A stretch of DNA of 64,000 nucleotides from Betaproteobacteria bacterium (GTDB lineage: Bacteria; Pseudomonadota; Gammaproteobacteria; Burkholderiales; Usitatibacteraceae). The first letter of the stretch is position 1. Every line of letters begins with the position of its first letter. Under the pieces are notes generated by a model that was not told the origin of the DNA, did not search any database, and worked only from the letters and a program-made list of their open reading frames with translations. The stretch covers positions 186,001 through 250,000 of the forward strand of contig JADJEZ010000001.1 in NCBI GenBank assembly GCA_016708825.1, given 5' to 3'. Below, one piece after another: positions 9,877 to 18,794 of the stretch. Position numbers and translations under genes: made by a program.

Positions 9877-11720
9877 TTTTTGGCGCTCCATCCGACCGGA
9901 TTGCCGTAAAGCGACTTGAATGTCTGCTCGTACAAGCCGTCGCGGGCCACGCGAACCTCCTCCAATGCCCGGGACACGGACTGGATGACTTCACGCTCGC
10001 GCTCCATCAGCGGCAGGTCCTGTGGAAGCGGGCGCCGGTTCCGGGCGACCTCGCCGGCAATCATGGAAATGCCTTGCATCCATGGGTTGAACGATCCGGA
10101 GAACAGATGGCGGCTGGCCCGCATCGGATGCAGCCACTTCAGCATCTCCGCCGTCCACGGATTGGTGAGCGCCTGCACCCAGGGGCTCACGAACCTGCGG
10201 TACTGTGCCTCGTTGAATTCCGAAACCTGCTTCACGCGTTCGAACGATTCGCGCGGATAATCCGCCTTGAGATCCTCGACCTTCCGTGGCTCGAAATGCA
10301 CGCTGAAGGCCGGCTTGTGGCATTCCGGGTCTCCCGAGGGATTGCGGATCTTCATCTCGTAGAGGCCGGGCGCGAGCGCTTCGATGTCGGTCAGGCTCTC
10401 GAGCATGGCCCGGTGCTCCAGTCGCGCCACTGCGGCGGAAACGAAGATGCCGAGATGCCCTACATGCGGGTTCGTGAGATAGACGATGCGCTGCCCGGCT
10501 CGCTTGAGATCCGCGGTGTCCTTGTACACGGCCGGAATCCAGCCGAGCGCCTGATGCGGAGGGGTGATGTTGTCGCCATGGGAAGCGAAAATTACGAGAG
10601 GATTGCGGATCCGGCGAAGGTCCGCGATGCAGCTTTCGCAGATCCGGAGCTGGCCCTGCTCCAGCTTGTTGCCGATGAAGAGGTTCTCGACAATGGCCAG
10701 GATTTCCTCCCGGCTCAGGAAATAGAAGCCGTTCCACCACCGCTCGAACTCGAGAAACCGCTCGCGCTCCGAGTCGATGTTGGCGAAGAGGTGGGCGTAT
10801 TTCTCCCAGATCGCCTTTTCCGGCTTGAGGTTCTCGAAATTCTGCGCGAGCCAGGCACCGTCGAACCGGCCATTGCCGAGGTCGGCCAGAAGATGAGCGA
10901 GCCAGGCACCGCCGAGTAGGCCACCGGCAACCCGCATCGGATTGGAGCCCGACTCCCCCGCCCAATAGGACAAGGGCGATCCGTTGAGCACGACGGGGCC
11001 CGCAATGCCCTCACAATCGGCCGATAGCAGCGTCACCGCCCAGCCTGCCTGGCAATTCCGTAGAGGACCGGCGGCTTGCCGGGATGGCGCCGCGCGACCT
11101 CTCGACGAAGCGCCTGAGCGCATGTAGCACGTCCGCCAGCGTCTGCCCCGGCGCCGGCTCCGGAAAGAAGATGACGAAGTAGACCGGATGCCCCTCGCGC
11201 AGCGCCATTCCGACCTCGGATTCGCGCTTGAATCCGCCGATCCCGGGACCATGCCCGCGCGCGGGTCGACGACGATGACCGGCGGCTTGGCCGCATCGAC
11301 GCAGTCGTCCCAGCAATCCCCGGCGACTTCGGTGATCCGCAACAGCGCGTAGTTGGCCGGTTTCGGGAATCGACGTGCGTCGAGAAGCGTCTCGTATTTG
11401 AAGTCGAGAAGCGGCGGCATCCCGGCGCGCTCGTGGTCGAGCATGTTGTCGGCCCTTTGGCGCAAGGCGTCCCAAAACAGGATCGTCCTCTCGAGGAAGT
11501 CCCGTTGATAGGCGGCAATTTCCGCAAGCGCATTTGCCCGCGTTGCGCCGGAAGGATTCTCGATGGCCTTCCGCGGCGATTGCTTCCCGACAGAAGTCGC
11601 CGCCATGGTGTTGGCGTCACCAGGCCTTGTCCGCGCCGTGCTCCGTCGCGCGGGCTTTGCGGATCGACGGGATTTCGGGCTCGCGACGCCGGACTTCTTC
11701 CGGGAAGAGGGCTTGGCCAT
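9873..11720 (-). CDS. DUF3141 alpha/beta-hydrolase-like protein
   Basis: About 615 residues, resembling PHA-synthase/hydrolase relatives of the DUF3141 family, which are often found beside pta and ackA. It opens with a basic Ser/Lys/Arg-rich stretch (KPSSRKKSG...RRSTARTRPG). Hydrolase-like parts include NCQAGWAV (nucleophile elbow type, Cys in place of Ser), GNGRFDGAWLAQNFE, FASHGDNITPP and NPHVGHLGIF (late Asp and His). Residues about 155-220 are read out of frame: two compensating slips between about 11070 and 11260 hide DPRAGHGPG and FVIFFPEPAPGQTLADVL. Its start shares one base with the previous stop (TAATG). The biochemical role is not established. Confidence 0.75.
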   Translation of the reverse strand: MAKPSSRKKSGVASPKSRRSAKPARRSTARTRPGDANTMAATSVGKQSPRKAIENPSGATRANALAEIAAYQRDFLERTILFWDALRQRADNMLDHERAGMPPLLDFKYETLLDARRFPKPANYALLRITEVAGDCWDDCVDAAKPPVIVVDPRAGMVPGSADSSANPRSEWRCARGIRSTSSSSFRSRRRGRRWRTCYMRSGASSRGRAAPSRQAAGPLRNCQAGWAVTLLSADCEGIAGPVVLNGSPLSYWAGESGSNPMRVAGGLLGGAWLAHLLADLGNGRFDGAWLAQNFENLKPEKAIWEKYAHLFANIDSERERFLEFERWWNGFYFLSREEILAIVENLFIGNKLEQGQLRICESCIADLRRIRNPLVIFASHGDNITPPHQALGWIPAVYKDTADLKRAGQRIVYLTNPHVGHLGIFVSAAVARLEHRAMLESLTDIEALAPGLYEMKIRNPSGDPECHKPAFSVHFEPRKVEDLKADYPRESFERVKQVSEFNEAQYRRFVSPWVQALTNPWTAEMLKWLHPMRASRHLFSGSFNPWMQGISMIAGEVARNRRPLPQDLPLMEREREVIQSVSRALEEVRVARDGLYEQTFKSLYGNPVGWSAKK

Positions 11721-12042
11721 TACTTCGACCACTTCGCGAAGAAGTTGAACAAGGGCACGAAGATCAGGGCCACGTACCAACCGTAGGCGAAGGTCTCCGC
11801 GAGTCCGAGGAGGAAGCTGGGCCAGGTGAGCCACGTGAAGCCCGGGAGAAACCGCTGCCAGGACTCGTACATGGCGTGGCCCGGGGAAGAGCAGGTCGAA
11901 GCCGACGCAGAGCACATAGGTTAGCGCAAGGAATACCCCCCAGGCTCATCCCGACGGGGGTCAGCGGGACTCGAGGTGCTTCACGGGCTCCGAACGCTGT
12001 TCCCGAGGAAACGTTCCCGACGGCGCGAAGAGCGTCAGCCAT
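11720..12042 (-). CDS. DUF5676-type small membrane protein, frameshifted
   Basis: Reconstructed as about 107 residues from the ATG at 12042. The N-terminal part leads to VPLTPVGMSLG, then VFLALTYVLCVGFDLLFPG (helix 1), HAMYESWQRFLPGFTWLTW, and SFLLGLAETFAYGWYVALIFVPLFNFF (helix 2). Two single-base insertions hide this: one extra G in a six-G run near 11937 and one extra C near 11883. Small two-helix proteins of this type travel with copper ATPases and DUF2933 proteins. Function unknown. Confidence 0.65.
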
Positions 12043-12250
12043 GGTCGTGCCTCCCGCGCCCCGGATCAAAAGGCGCTTTCGGTTCGGCAGGCGTATCGGC
12101 CGCGCGCGTGCCGCCGTGACCGTCGTGACTTGCGGCGCCATGGTGGCCGCCCGAGTGCCCGCAACCCGCGCCGCCGCGGCGCATGAACAGAAACGCGATG
12201 ACGGCGAACGCGACCAGTATCCAGTTCTGTGTCAGCCATTCCATGATCAT
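12035..12250 (-). CDS. Small single-helix membrane protein, His/Gly-rich tail
   Basis: 71 residues: one membrane helix (NWILVAFAVIAFLFM), then a cytosolic or periplasmic tail rich in Gly and His (GCGHSGGHHGAASHDGHGG) likely to bind copper. Similar DUF2933-like or unannotated proteins accompany copA genes. Its 3' end overlaps the DUF5676 start, and it lies 39 bases behind copA. Alternative start MEWL at 12244. Confidence 0.65.
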   Translation of the reverse strand: MIMEWLTQNWILVAFAVIAFLFMRRGGAGCGHSGGHHGAASHDGHGGTRAADTPAEPKAPFDPGRGRHDHG

Positions 12251-12289
12251 CTCCTTTGCAAGTGTCCGAAGGATCGATGCCGCATCGGT

Positions 12290-14696
12290 CTAGATCTTCA
12301 CGCGGCGCAGCCTCAACGCGTTGCCGATCACCGAGACCGACGACAGGCTCATCGCCGCCGCCGCGAAGATCGGCGACACGAGGATGCCGAAGAAGGGATA
12401 GAGCACTCCGGCGGCTACCGGCACTCCGGCCGCGTTGTAGACGAGCGCGAAGAAGAGGTTCTGCTTGATGTTGGCCATCGTCGCGCGCGAAAGTTTCCGG
12501 GCCCGGATGATGCCGTCGAGATTGCCCTTCACCAGCGTGAAGCCCGCGCTCTCGATCGCCACGTCCGCCCCCGTGCCCATCGCGATGCCGACGTCGGCCT
12601 GCGCAAGCGCGGGCGCGTCGTTGACGCCGTCGCCCGCCATCGCGACCTTGTGGCCCTCGGCCTGAAGTTCCTTGATGATCCGGGCCTTGTCCTCGGGCAG
12701 CACGTCGGCGCGGATCTCGTCGATGCCGAGCCTGGACGCCACGGCACGCGCGGTACGCTCGTTGTCGCCGGTCGCCATGATGATGCGGAAGCCCTCGGCA
12801 TGCAGCGCCTTGATGGCCGCGGGGGTGGTTTCCTTCACCGGGTCGGCCACGCTCACCAGGCCGGCGATCTTGCCCTCGAGCACCACGAACATGACCGTTT
12901 CGCCCTGGTCGCGGCGCTCGTCGGCGGACTTCGCCAGCGCGGTTCCGTCCAGGCCAAGATCGGCCACGAGCTTCGCATTGCCGAGCGCCACTTTCTTTCC
13001 GTTTACGACACCAGTCACGCCCTTGCCGGTCACGGCCTCGAAATCCTCGGCCTTGAAGAGCTCGACGCCGCGCGCCTCGGCGCCCGCCACGATGGCCTCG
13101 GCGAGCGGATGCTCGAGCCGCGTTCGAGGCTCGCGGCCAGCGCAGGACTTCGTTTTCGTCGTGCCCGTCCTCCGGCAGGACGGCGACGAGCTTCGGCTTG
13201 CCCACGGTGAGCGTCCCGGTCTTGTCGACCATCAGCGTGTCGACCTTCGCGAACCGCTCCAGCGCCTCGGCATTCTTGATCAGCACGCCCGCCTGGGCGC
13301 CGCGGCCGGTGGCCGTCATGATCGACATTGGCGTGGCGAGCCCGAGCGCGCAGGGGCAGGCGATGATGAGCACCGCCACGGCGGCGACGAGCGCGTAGGC
13401 GAGTGCCGGCGCCGGCCCCCAGATCGCCCAGCCGATGAACGCGAGGATCGCGATGGCGATCACGGCAGGCACGAACTTGCCGGCCACCTGGTCGGCGAAT
13501 TTCTGGATCGGGGCGCGGCTGCGCTGGGCGTTGGCCACCATCTCGACGATCTGGGCGAGCATGGTGTCGGCCCCGACGCGCTTCGCCTCGATCACGAGGC
13601 TGCCGGTGCCGTTGATCGTGGCCCCGGTGACCTTGTCGCCGGCCACCTTCTCGACCGGAACCGGCTCGCCGGTGATCATGGATTCATCGATCGAGGATCG
13701 CCCCTCGGCGACCTCCCCGTCGACCGGCACCTTGTCGCCCGGGCGCACGCGCAGCCGGTCGCCGACCTGGACTTCGTCGAGCGGAATTTCCGCTTCGGTC
13801 CCGTCGGGCCGGATCACCCTTGCGGTCTTGGGCGCGAGGTCGAGAAGCGCGCGGATCGCGGAGCCCGTGCGCTCGCGCGCGGCCAGCTCCATCACCTGCC
13901 CCAGCAGCACCAGCACCACGATCACGGCGCCGGCCTCGAAATACACGCCCACGTGGCCCTGCGCGTCGCGGAACCCGGCCGGAAAGATTTCCGGCACCAG
14001 CACGGCGACGAGGCTGAACAGGTACGCAGCGCCCACACCCATGCCGATCAGCGTGAACATGTTGAGACTGCGGTTCACCACGGACTTCACGCCGCGAACG
14101 AAGAACGGCCAGCCGGCCCACAGGATGACGGGCGTGCCGAGGACGAGCTCGACCCACAGGGCGGTGCGCTCGACGAGCATCTCGCGGAAGAATCCCAGGC
14201 CGACATACGGACCCATGGTGAGCAAGAGCAGAGGCACGGTTAGCACGGTGCCAATCCAGAAGCGGCGCTTGAAATCGACGAGCTCGGGATTCGGACCTTC
14301 CTCGCCGGCCGGAACACCCTTGGGTTCCAGCGCCATGCCGCATTTCGGGCATTCCCCGGGCGCGTCGCGTTCGATCTCGGGGTGCATGGGGCATGTGTAC
14401 ACGGTGCCCTTCGCCGCCGCCGGCACCTTCGCCTTGCCGGCGCCCGGCAGGTATGCGGCGGGATCCGTCTTGAACTTGTCGAGGCATTTCTGCGAGCAGA
14501 AGTGATGGGTCTGCCCCGAGTGCTCCAGGCTCGGCTTTCCCGCACCGAGGGCGACGCTCATGCCGCACACCGGATCCTTCGCGGACGCCCCCGCGGCGCC
14601 GTGATCATGCTCGCCATGCATGCCATGCGCCGGGTGGGAGTGTTCGCCGCCGTGGTGACCCTTGTCGTGCCCCTTGAAATCTGCGCTCGGTTTCAT
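12290..14696 (-). CDS. copA: Copper-translocating P1B ATPase CopA, one frameshift
   Basis: Exports cytosolic Cu+ using ATP. The head has a His-rich stretch, a YHS domain (KDPVCGM...HFCSQKCLDKF) and a heavy-metal-binding motif (YTCPMHPEIE...GECPKCGMALEP) rather than classic CxxC HMA domains. The core shows TGEP, the transport motif ACPCALGLATP in helix 6, the phosphorylation site DKTGTLT, and MAGDGVNDAPAL; the usual tail NALRLRRVK follows. The frame breaks once near 13130, just where the HP motif (SEHPLAEAI) belongs, and continues intact from there. About 800 residues, usual for this subtype. A perfect CueR-type operator precedes it, and AAGGA is the ribosome site. Confidence 0.92.
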
Positions 14697-14725
14697 TGCT
14701 GTCCTTTTGTTCTGGTCCTGGGCTC

Positions 14726-14756
14726 ATCGTGGACCTGTGCGTCGCGCACAGGTCAA
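14726..14756 (-). promoter_or_regulatory. CueR-type operator/promoter of copA
   Basis: On the minus strand, -35 TTGACC (14756-14751) and -10 CACGAT (14731-14726) are 19 bases apart, the long spacing typical of MerR-family promoters. Between and over them lies a perfect inverted repeat ACCTGTGCG-N3-CGCACAGGT (14733-14753). The cueR-like gene is 1.8 kb away. Confidence 0.85.
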
Positions 14757-14778
14757 GCGGTCTTTCGCCTTTGGTCGC

Positions 14779-15447
14779 TCATGTTTCCGCGCCTCCGTGT
14801 CCTACGGGGGGAACGTCTCGCGCGCTTCGGGACCAGCGCGGCAGGAAGGCCGGCGTGCGCTGCGCGTAGCGCGTCCATTCCTCGCCGAACATCGCCGCCG
14901 ATTCAGTCTCCTCGCGACGGGCGAGGCGCACGTAGATGGCCGCCAGGATGGGGAACATGGCGAGGGGGACGAGCGTCGGCCACTGCAACAGGAAGCCCGT
15001 CATGATCGAGATGAAGCCCACGTACTGGGGATGGCGCAGTCGCGCATATAGACCCGTGGCGGCGAGCTTGCCGCTGGCCTGCGCCGCATAGAGCACGCGC
15101 CAGGCCGAAGCCAGCAACCAGAACCCGCCGAAGATGAAGACGCTGGAGAGCAGGTGAAACGGCCCGAAATGCGGGTTCGACCGCCAGCCGAACATCACCT
15201 CCAGCAAGTGGCCGGAGTCGTGGGCCAGGAAGTCGACCCCGGGAAACTGCTTCGCGAGCCAACCAGACATCAGATATATGGTGAGCGGGAACCCGTACAT
15301 CTCGGTGAAGAGCGCAACGATGAAGGCCGAGTACATGCCCAGCGAGCGCCAGTCGCGCCCGGTGCGCGGCTTGAAGAAGCTGAACGCGAAGATGATGAAC
15401 ACGGCCGAATTGATCGCCACGAGCGACCACAGGCCGTAGTCGGACAT
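14779..15447 (-). CDS. Isoprenylcysteine methyltransferase-like membrane protein
   Basis: 222 residues with five to six predicted helices. The family signature ARLRHPQYVGF lies in the C-terminal half, followed by a hydrophobic pair and EEWTRYAQRTPAFLPR, as in ICMT/PEMT-like bacterial methyltransferases. These are common in heavy-metal resistance clusters, and the methyl acceptor is unknown. The ATG at 15447 opens MSDYGLWSLVAIN, directly before helix 1. It starts nine bases after the DUF2933 gene stop, so the two are probably co-transcribed. Confidence 0.75.
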   Translation of the reverse strand: MSDYGLWSLVAINSAVFIIFAFSFFKPRTGRDWRSLGMYSAFIVALFTEMYGFPLTIYLMSGWLAKQFPGVDFLAHDSGHLLEVMFGWRSNPHFGPFHLLSSVFIFGGFWLLASAWRVLYAAQASGKLAATGLYARLRHPQYVGFISIMTGFLLQWPTLVPLAMFPILAAIYVRLARREETESAAMFGEEWTRYAQRTPAFLPRWSRSARDVPPVGHGGAET

Positions 15448-15455
15448 GAGCGACT

Positions 15456-15721
15456 TCACTTGCCGCCCTCGCGCTTCGTCGGTGCGCCATCGCTTTCGCC
15501 GCCGCCGTGCCGTGCCCGCCGTGCATGAATACATGCATGAGCGGGCAGGCGAGCAGGATCAGCCACGGCAACCAGTCCACCAGGTGGGCGCGGTGCTCCA
15601 GGGTGAACAGGATGACGACGAAAGCGGCGAAGCCGCCGAATACCCACCAGGCGCGGCCGAAGGGCTTGTCGCCCGCCGGTACGCGCGGCGCTTCATCCCG
15701 GGAGTGGTCGTGTGCAGGCAT
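15456..15721 (-). CDS. DUF2933 small membrane protein
   Basis: About 88 residues. A His/Asp-rich head (MPAHDHSRDEAPRVP) is followed by two hydrophobic segments (AWWVFGGFAAFVVILFTLEH, WLPWLILLACPLMHVFMHGGHG), the pattern of DUF2933 proteins found with copA and methyltransferase genes. A one-base slip near 15515 separates the second helix from its proper tail (ESDGAPTKREGGK, ending at 15456). The ATG at 15721 has AAGGAGA six bases upstream. Function unknown; a copper-linked membrane role is inferred. Confidence 0.7.
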
Positions 15722-15739
15722 TCCGTTCTCCTTCATTGC

Positions 15740-16534
15740 TCAACCGCAGCTGTTCGGTTCGTATGCCGACGGCGCCGCGGCCAGTGCGCATTTGACGGCG
15801 ACCATGTCCCGCAGCGTGTCCTCTTCCGCCAAAAAGGCCTCCACCGCGACCGGATCGAACTGGGTGCCGCTCATGCGCGCTATCTCCGCCCTCGCCGCGT
15901 CGAAGTCCAGTGCGCGACGGTATGGGCGATCCGAAGTCATCGCGTCGAGTGTGTCGATCACGGCGAAAAGCCGCGCGCGCAGCGGAATTTAGTGACCGTG
16001 CGAGCCCGCCGGGTAGCCGCTGCCGTCGTATCGCTCCTCATGGCACAGCACGACCTGCGCCGCCGCGTCGAAGGCGGGCATGGCTGCCAGGATGCGTCGG
16101 CCGGATTCCGGATGGCCGCGCATGAGCGCCCAATCGTCCTCGTCCAGCGGACCCTGCTTGAGCAGCAACGAGTCGGGAATGCCGATCTTGCCTACGTCGT
16201 GCAGCAGCGCGCCCCAGTACACCTGAAGCAGGGACGCCGGTTCGGAGATGAAGCGGCGCGCCAGCACCAGCGTATGGCAGGCGACCCGTTTCGAATGCTG
16301 GCCGGTTTCGTGCTCTCGCAGGTCGAGCGCCGCGGCGAGCGCCTCCGCAAAGTCCTGGTATGCCTGATCCAGTGCACCCGTGTCGCCCTTGCAGCAATCC
16401 AGGTAGCACGATTCGCAGCAGCGGCCACCACCGATCATCCCGACCGCGAAACCCGGGACGTCCGCCCCGCACAGGCTGCAACCCAATGACTCCGGGTGGC
16501 CCTCACTGAAGTGCTTCTCTTGCGAAAGATCCAT
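15740..16534 (-). CDS. HD-GYP phosphohydrolase with Cys-rich head, internal TAA
   Basis: A 264-codon frame. The first 50 residues hold seven Cys (C19, C22, C39, C40, C43, C47, C48), a probable metal site. The HD domain follows with HETGQHS, LLHDVGK (H112, D113), HPESGRRIL and CHEERYDGSGYP (GYP 173-175), the signature of c-di-GMP phosphodiesterases. Codon 182 is TAA (15991-15989), where the family usually has Glu in GEEIPLRAR; the same frame then continues IPLRARLFAVIDTLDAM to the end. This may be a real nonsense mutation or a base error. A CueR-type promoter lies immediately upstream, so the ATG at 16561 would be nearly leaderless; I prefer the ATG at 16534. Confidence 0.75.
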
Positions 16535-16567
16535 GGTCGTCACACCGTTGTCGTTGTCCATGAAGCC

Positions 16568-16598
16568 ACCGTAAACCTGTGCGCCGCTCACAGGTCAA
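16568..16598 (-). promoter_or_regulatory. CueR-type operator/promoter of the HD-GYP gene
   Basis: On the minus strand, TTGACC (16598-16593) and TACGGT (16573-16568) are separated by 19 bases, with the near-perfect inverted repeat ACCTGTGAG-N3-CGCACAGGT (16595-16575). It is nearly identical to the copA operator and overlaps the stop of the cueR-like gene. Confidence 0.8.
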
Positions 16599-17017
16599 GC
16601 ATCGATTCGATGATCCTTCACGGTCGCTTCGATGAGCGTGCAAACGGCGTGGCCATCGGGCTCTCCATCGGGCATGCCGGACCACAGGGCGAGCGCCTGC
16701 TCGAGGCGCGCCTGTAGGGCCTGCATCTGCGCGAGCGTCTCGCGGGTCTCGAGGACTCGGCGCTGGACGATCTCCCGCACCACGGGGCAGGGTGTTCGAC
16801 CGTGCGCGGACATGCCCAGAATCTGCGTGATCTCGTCAAGCCGGAACCCGAGGCGCTTCGCCTGCCGGACGAAACGAAGCCGGCCGAGGTCGTCGCGATT
16901 GAAGCGACGGTAACCGTTGATTGCGTCCTTCGAGGGCGAGAGCAGTCCGATACGAACGTAGTAGCGCACGGAATGCGGCGTCAAGCCGGATTCTCGGGCA
17001 ATCTCGCCGACTCTCAT
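16595..17017 (-). CDS. cueR: MerR-family metal regulator, CueR-like
   Basis: 140 residues. The N-terminal winged helix begins MRVGEIARESGLTPHSVRYY, a long dimerisation helix follows, and possible ligands are Cys in TPCPVVREIV and in HAVCTLIE. These Cys are not spaced as in classical CueR (CxxxxxxxC), so metal identity is inferred from the context: two operators of the CueR type and a copA target. MerR proteins twist 19-base-spaced promoters when metal binds. The ATG at 17017 is the family start. Its stop overlaps the operator of the HD-GYP gene. Confidence 0.8.
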   Translation of the reverse strand: MRVGEIARESGLTPHSVRYYVRIGLLSPSKDAINGYRRFNRDDLGRLRFVRQAKRLGFRLDEITQILGMSAHGRTPCPVVREIVQRRVLETRETLAQMQALQARLEQALALWSGMPDGEPDGHAVCTLIEATVKDHRIDA

Positions 17018-17064
17018 GGCATCGTCCGAGGGACCGCGCCCGCGAGATCTTTCGCCTCGCGAGC

Positions 17065-17592
17065 CTACTTCGCCGGCTCGGCCGACGCCGGCATGGCGCG
17101 CCCCGCCATCTGTCCCATCATCATCTGCATCATGTCCATGCGCTTCTCCATCTGGTCCAGGCGCGCGGACGCATCGGACGGGCCCGCGGCTGACATGCCG
17201 CCCATCATCTTCATGCACTGGTCCATCATTCCCATTCCGCCCTGGCCCCCCATCATTCCCATGCCGCCCTGGCCGCCCATCATGCCCATCCCGCGGCCCT
17301 GCATCATGGCGTTGCCCAGCATCATGTTCTCGCGCATCGTCTGCATGTGTTCGGCGAGCAGCTTCTCGCGTTGCACGGCGTCCTTCGCCTTGCGAACGCC
17401 GTCGAGCTGGGACTGCATCCGCTTCACGTTCTCCTGCATTCGCTGCGCCGTCTGGTCTGCCGGCGCCTTGGCCGGCTGTGCCGCGGCGGCCACCGAAGCC
17501 TTCTCCTTGTCGGGATGGTGCGCGTCGTTCGCGTAGGTCGTTGGCGCGAGCGCGAGCCCGGCGATCATCGTGGCGGTCAGGATGCGTTTCAT
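17065..17592 (-). CDS. Periplasmic Met-rich protein, putative copper binder
   Basis: 175 residues with a signal peptide (KRILTATMIAGLALAPTTYA). The middle is a probable coiled coil (QRMQENVKRMQSQLDGVRKAKDAVQ). Residues about 100-135 contain repeated GMGMMGGQGG units, and Met-rich clusters continue to the end (MDMMQMMMGQM). Such Met arrays bind Cu(I). A two-repeat phased site lies upstream at 17684-17651, and a CATAAT is also present between it and the gene. It may be the copper-sequestering partner of the island. Confidence 0.75.
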   Translation of the reverse strand: MKRILTATMIAGLALAPTTYANDAHHPDKEKASVAAAAQPAKAPADQTAQRMQENVKRMQSQLDGVRKAKDAVQREKLLAEHMQTMRENMMLGNAMMQGRGMGMMGGQGGMGMMGGQGGMGMMDQCMKMMGGMSAAGPSDASARLDQMEKRMDMMQMMMGQMAGRAMPASAEPAK

Positions 17593-17650
17593 GTCAGCCC
17601 TCCAATCGTGTACGTAGCCCGAATGTGTCGGAGATCCAGATTATGAGAGG

Positions 17651-17695
17651 CACCTGCCCACCGGGAGCTGACGAGATCCTTACAGTTCCGTCATG
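17651..17695 (-). promoter_or_regulatory. Two-repeat phased RR site (minus) near Met-rich gene
   Basis: On the minus strand: TGTAAGG (17684-17678), four bases, CGTCAGC (17673-17667), ten bases, then CAGGTG (17656-17651). A half-site in the opposite orientation follows on the plus side (CGTCATG, 17689-17695), as at the copR intergenic site. The -10 is poor, and CATAAT at about 17645-17640 may be used instead. The rest of the 305-base gap 17593-17897 holds the divergent plus-strand promoter at 17732 and nothing else I can support. Confidence 0.45.
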
Positions 17696-17731
17696 TGCCG
17701 CGACGCTGCGCCGGAAGGCGCCGAACTCGCA

Positions 17732-17776
17732 TGTAATCGCGGCGTCGCGATCCTGTCAGGACGTTGCGCTCAAAGT
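17732..17776 (+). promoter_or_regulatory. Three-repeat phased RR promoter, site 2
   Basis: TGTAATC (17732), CGTCGCG (17743) and TGTCAGG (17754) at 11-base steps, then CAAAGT (17771-17776) after exactly ten bases. It drives the SHOCT - Rieske - FAD oxidoreductase series starting at 17898. No tandem stem-loop leader is visible here. Confidence 0.65.
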
Positions 17777-17897
17777 GGAAACCCTGCTGACCTCGAAAGG
17801 TGCCCGTGAACCCTGATGGCGGGAGCCAAGTTCGCGAGGGGGATATTCGTGGCACGGCGAGCGTAAGGGCGGTGCCCGGGACAACGAGGAGAAACGC

Positions 17898-18131
17898 ATG
17901 TTCGGAATGGAGAGTGGAAGCTGGATGCCGGGCGGCGGACTGGTCATGTTGCTGTGGTGGCTGGTGCCGGTCGCGGTGGCGGTGGCAGCAGCAGTCGTCA
18001 TCCGCTTGTTCAGTCGCACGGGCACGCACGCCACAGGCAGTCCCGCGATCGATATCCTCAGGCAGCGATACGCTCGCGGCGAAATCGGGTCCGAGGAGTT
18101 CGGACGCTGCAAGCGCGAACTGGAAGGCTAG
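17898..18131 (+). CDS. SHOCT-domain small membrane protein, copy 1
   Basis: 77 residues: one N-terminal helix (VMLLWWLVPVAVAVAAAVVI), a linker, and a SHOCT domain (DILRQRYARGEIGSEEF). SHOCT domains are short oligomerisation modules at the C-terminus of small bacterial membrane proteins and have no assigned activity. The paralogue at 20045 shares the opening MFGME and the whole domain. First gene after a phased promoter, six bases ahead of the Rieske gene. Confidence 0.8.
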   Translation: MFGMESGSWMPGGGLVMLLWWLVPVAVAVAAAVVIRLFSRTGTHATGSPAIDILRQRYARGEIGSEEFGRCKRELEG

Positions 18132-18137
18132 GAAACG

Positions 18138-18794
18138 ATGCCCGTGGATTCAGGCGGAATCGCCGAAGGCTCTGCCGGCGCTGCCACGCCCGTTCCGCCC
18201 GGGCTCGTCGCGCGCTCCGACGATCCCGCACGGAGGCGCGTGCTGGTGGCGGCGACTTCCGTCCTCGGAGGAATCGGCGTCGCCGCAGCGGGAGTTCCGT
18301 TCTTCGCGAGCCTTCTGCCCAGCGCGCGCGCGCTGGCTGCGGGCGCCCCTGTCGAAGTCGACATCGGCGCGCTGGAGCCGGGCATGCTCGCCACGGTGGA
18401 GTGGCAGCGCAAGCCGGTTTGGGTCCTTCGCCGGTCCGCCGCCATGTTGCGCCTTCTCGGCGAAAACGACGCGCGATTGAGCGACCCGCGCTCCGAAGTG
18501 GCGCAGCAACCGGAGTACTGTCGCAACCCGACGCGCTCGATCCGGCCGGACGTCTTCGTGAGCGTAGCGCTCTGCACGCACCTGGGATGCATTCCGAGCT
18601 TCAGGCCGGAGGTCGCCCCTGCCGATCTGGCCGCGGACTGGCGCGGCGGCTTCTACTGTCCCTGCCACGGCTCGATGTTCGATCTCGCGGGGAGGGTGTT
18701 CCGGAACGTGCCGGCGCCCACCAATCTGGTCATTCCCAGGCACGCCTACCGGGACGAGTCCCGGTTGGTGCTCGGCGAGGACAACGAAAAATGA
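18138..18794 (+). CDS. Rieske [2Fe-2S] protein, bc1-type, without partners
   Basis: 218 residues. A basic twin-Arg-like stretch (ARRRVLVAATSVLGG) leads into one membrane anchor (GVAAAGVPFFASLL). The two cluster-binding boxes are CTHLGC and CPCHGS, as in ubiquinol-cytochrome c reductase iron-sulfur subunits. No cytochrome b or c1 gene is adjacent, so it is not a standard petABC operon. It is coupled by an ATGA overlap to an FAD oxidoreductase and lies under a phased promoter, pointing to a dedicated electron-transfer branch induced with copper genes (inference). Confidence 0.85.
   Translation: MPVDSGGIAEGSAGAATPVPPGLVARSDDPARRRVLVAATSVLGGIGVAAAGVPFFASLLPSARALAAGAPVEVDIGALEPGMLATVEWQRKPVWVLRRSAAMLRLLGENDARLSDPRSEVAQQPEYCRNPTRSIRPDVFVSVALCTHLGCIPSFRPEVAPADLAADWRGGFYCPCHGSMFDLAGRVFRNVPAPTNLVIPRHAYRDESRLVLGEDNEK

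Noticed and set aside
10074..13210. Long plus-strand frames opposite the DUF3141 and copA genes
   Set aside because: Mirror frames of high-GC minus-strand genes with no recognisable domains.
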